The notes beneath the pieces were generated by a model. It saw nothing but the letters and a program-made list of their open reading frames with translations. It was not told where the DNA came from and made no database searches. A stretch of DNA of 6,928 nt from Fidelibacterota bacterium (GTDB lineage: Bacteria > Marinisomatota > Marinisomatia > Marinisomatales > Marinisomataceae): contig DTWI01000245.1 of assembly GCA_012963075.1 (NCBI GenBank), forward strand, positions 1-6,928. The letters run 5' to 3'. The position numbers and the translations under genes are program-made. Positions within the stretch are counted from its first letter, which is position 1; each line of letters opens with the position of its first letter. This document shows, piece by piece, positions 6,480-6,928 of the stretch.

Positions 6480-6928
6480 TAAACTATTATTTCTAGTCAG
6501 CATTTTATATACTCAAAATACAATCTCAGATGATATAATTTCTTTCATAGAAGAGTTGGATAATAAAACTATAATTCTATCTATGGAGTCACTAGAAAAT
6601 CAAACAAAGCTATCAATATCTGGTAATCAAATTTATTTTGATACTTTCTCAGAAAATAAAAACATAATACTAATAGAAAATAATGAAGTCAGAACTTATG
6701 ATTTTAATAATCAGTTGATTATTATAGAAAGTGCCGATGAAACTTTATTAGATGTTTTTAATAAAGGGGAACTATCTCGATATCACATGACTGAGATAAA
6801 TGATGAGGAATCAATTTTTTTAGTAACCTACAAATTGGATTCTAAATTGCTACTAATTGGATTTGATAATATATCGAAACAAATTACGTCTCTTGAAATA
6901 CAAGATGAAGGTGTTTTATTATTCAAAA
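6463..6928 (+). CDS. Probable LolA-like outer-membrane lipoprotein carrier (3' truncated by window edge)
   Basis: A frame opening with two ATGs (6463, 6466) runs without a stop to the right edge, giving 155 residues. It begins with a signal peptide (MMKKYSKLLFLVSILYTQN, cleavage probably near residues 17-19). A helical stretch follows (about 23-47), then alternating beta strands: KLSISGNQIYFDTF, NIILIENNEVRTYDFNNQLIII, and ESIFLVTYK with LLLIGFD. A 'xVxTYDxxxxQLxI' strand followed by a helix (ETLLDVFNKGEL) is the half-barrel pattern of LolA, the periplasmic chaperone that carries lipoproteins from LolCDE to the outer membrane. The location directly after ftsK is a common position for lolA, which supports the call. 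The sequence is divergent, however, and the 'GxLxxxxPxxxRxxY' motif of classical LolA is not clear. The start overlaps the ftsK stop by 14-17 bases in another frame, so translation is probably coupled. Confidence 0.6.
   Translation, partial: MMKKYSKLLFLVSILYTQNTISDDIISFIEELDNKTIILSMESLENQTKLSISGNQIYFDTFSENKNIILIENNEVRTYDFNNQLIIIESADETLLDVFNKGELSRYHMTEINDEESIFLVTYKLDSKLLLIGFDNISKQITSLEIQDEGVLLFK

Larger units (their letters stand above)
3..6928 (+). other. Single tightly packed operon-like gene run
   Basis: All nine genes are on one strand. Junctions: BatD/BatE overlap 14 bases (or 8 with ATG 187); BatE/SPOR gap 1; SPOR/yebC overlap 1 (TAATG); yebC/ruvC overlap 1 (TAATG); ruvC/ruvA overlap 4 (ATGA); ruvA/gcvT overlap 4 (ATGA); gcvT/ftsK overlap 1 (TAATG); ftsK/LolA-like overlap 17 (or 14). 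Stop-start overlaps plus mostly weak Shine-Dalgarno matches suggest translation by re-initiation. I found no hairpin followed by a T-run at any junction, so one polycistronic transcript is likely, though promoters inside genes cannot be excluded. Confidence 0.75.

Overview
The window is AT-rich (roughly 30% GC by eye) and is filled by one uninterrupted plus-strand run of nine genes. Seven are complete and one is cut by each window edge. Consecutive genes overlap by 1, 4 or about 14-17 bases or are separated by one base, so there is no intergenic stretch, RNA gene, mobile element, CRISPR array or terminator. The promoter must lie upstream of base 1 and the terminator beyond base 6928.

A BatD/BatE pair, strong preference for A/T-ending codons (AGA for Arg), weak Shine-Dalgarno signals, and a LolA-like gene directly after ftsK suggest a Gram-negative, two-membrane bacterium of the Fibrobacterota-Chlorobiota-Bacteroidota (FCB) group. 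A streamlined marine lineage such as Marinimicrobia (SAR406) is a plausible but unproven guess; no rRNA or other phylogenetic marker is present to settle it.

Layout: the C-terminal end of a BatD-like protein (3-194); a BatE-like protein with TPRs, two membrane helices and an SH3b-like domain (181-927); a small secreted SPOR-domain protein (929-1348); yebC (1348-2076); ruvC (2076-2546); ruvA (2543-3136); gcvT (3133-4209); ftsK (4209-6479); and the start of a probable LolA-like lipoprotein carrier (6463 to the right edge).

Functionally the run mixes three themes. Cell envelope: BatD, BatE, SPOR, LolA-like. Chromosome processing: RuvA and RuvC for Holliday junctions, FtsK for chromosome segregation at the septum, with YebC as the usual ruvC neighbour. 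One-carbon metabolism: GcvT, without the other glycine-cleavage genes. ruvB is not in the window. All genes look intact and conventional at their key residues, apart from a few small deviations listed in the findings. I see no convincing undescribed system; the most noteworthy feature is the very tight packing of functionally unrelated genes.
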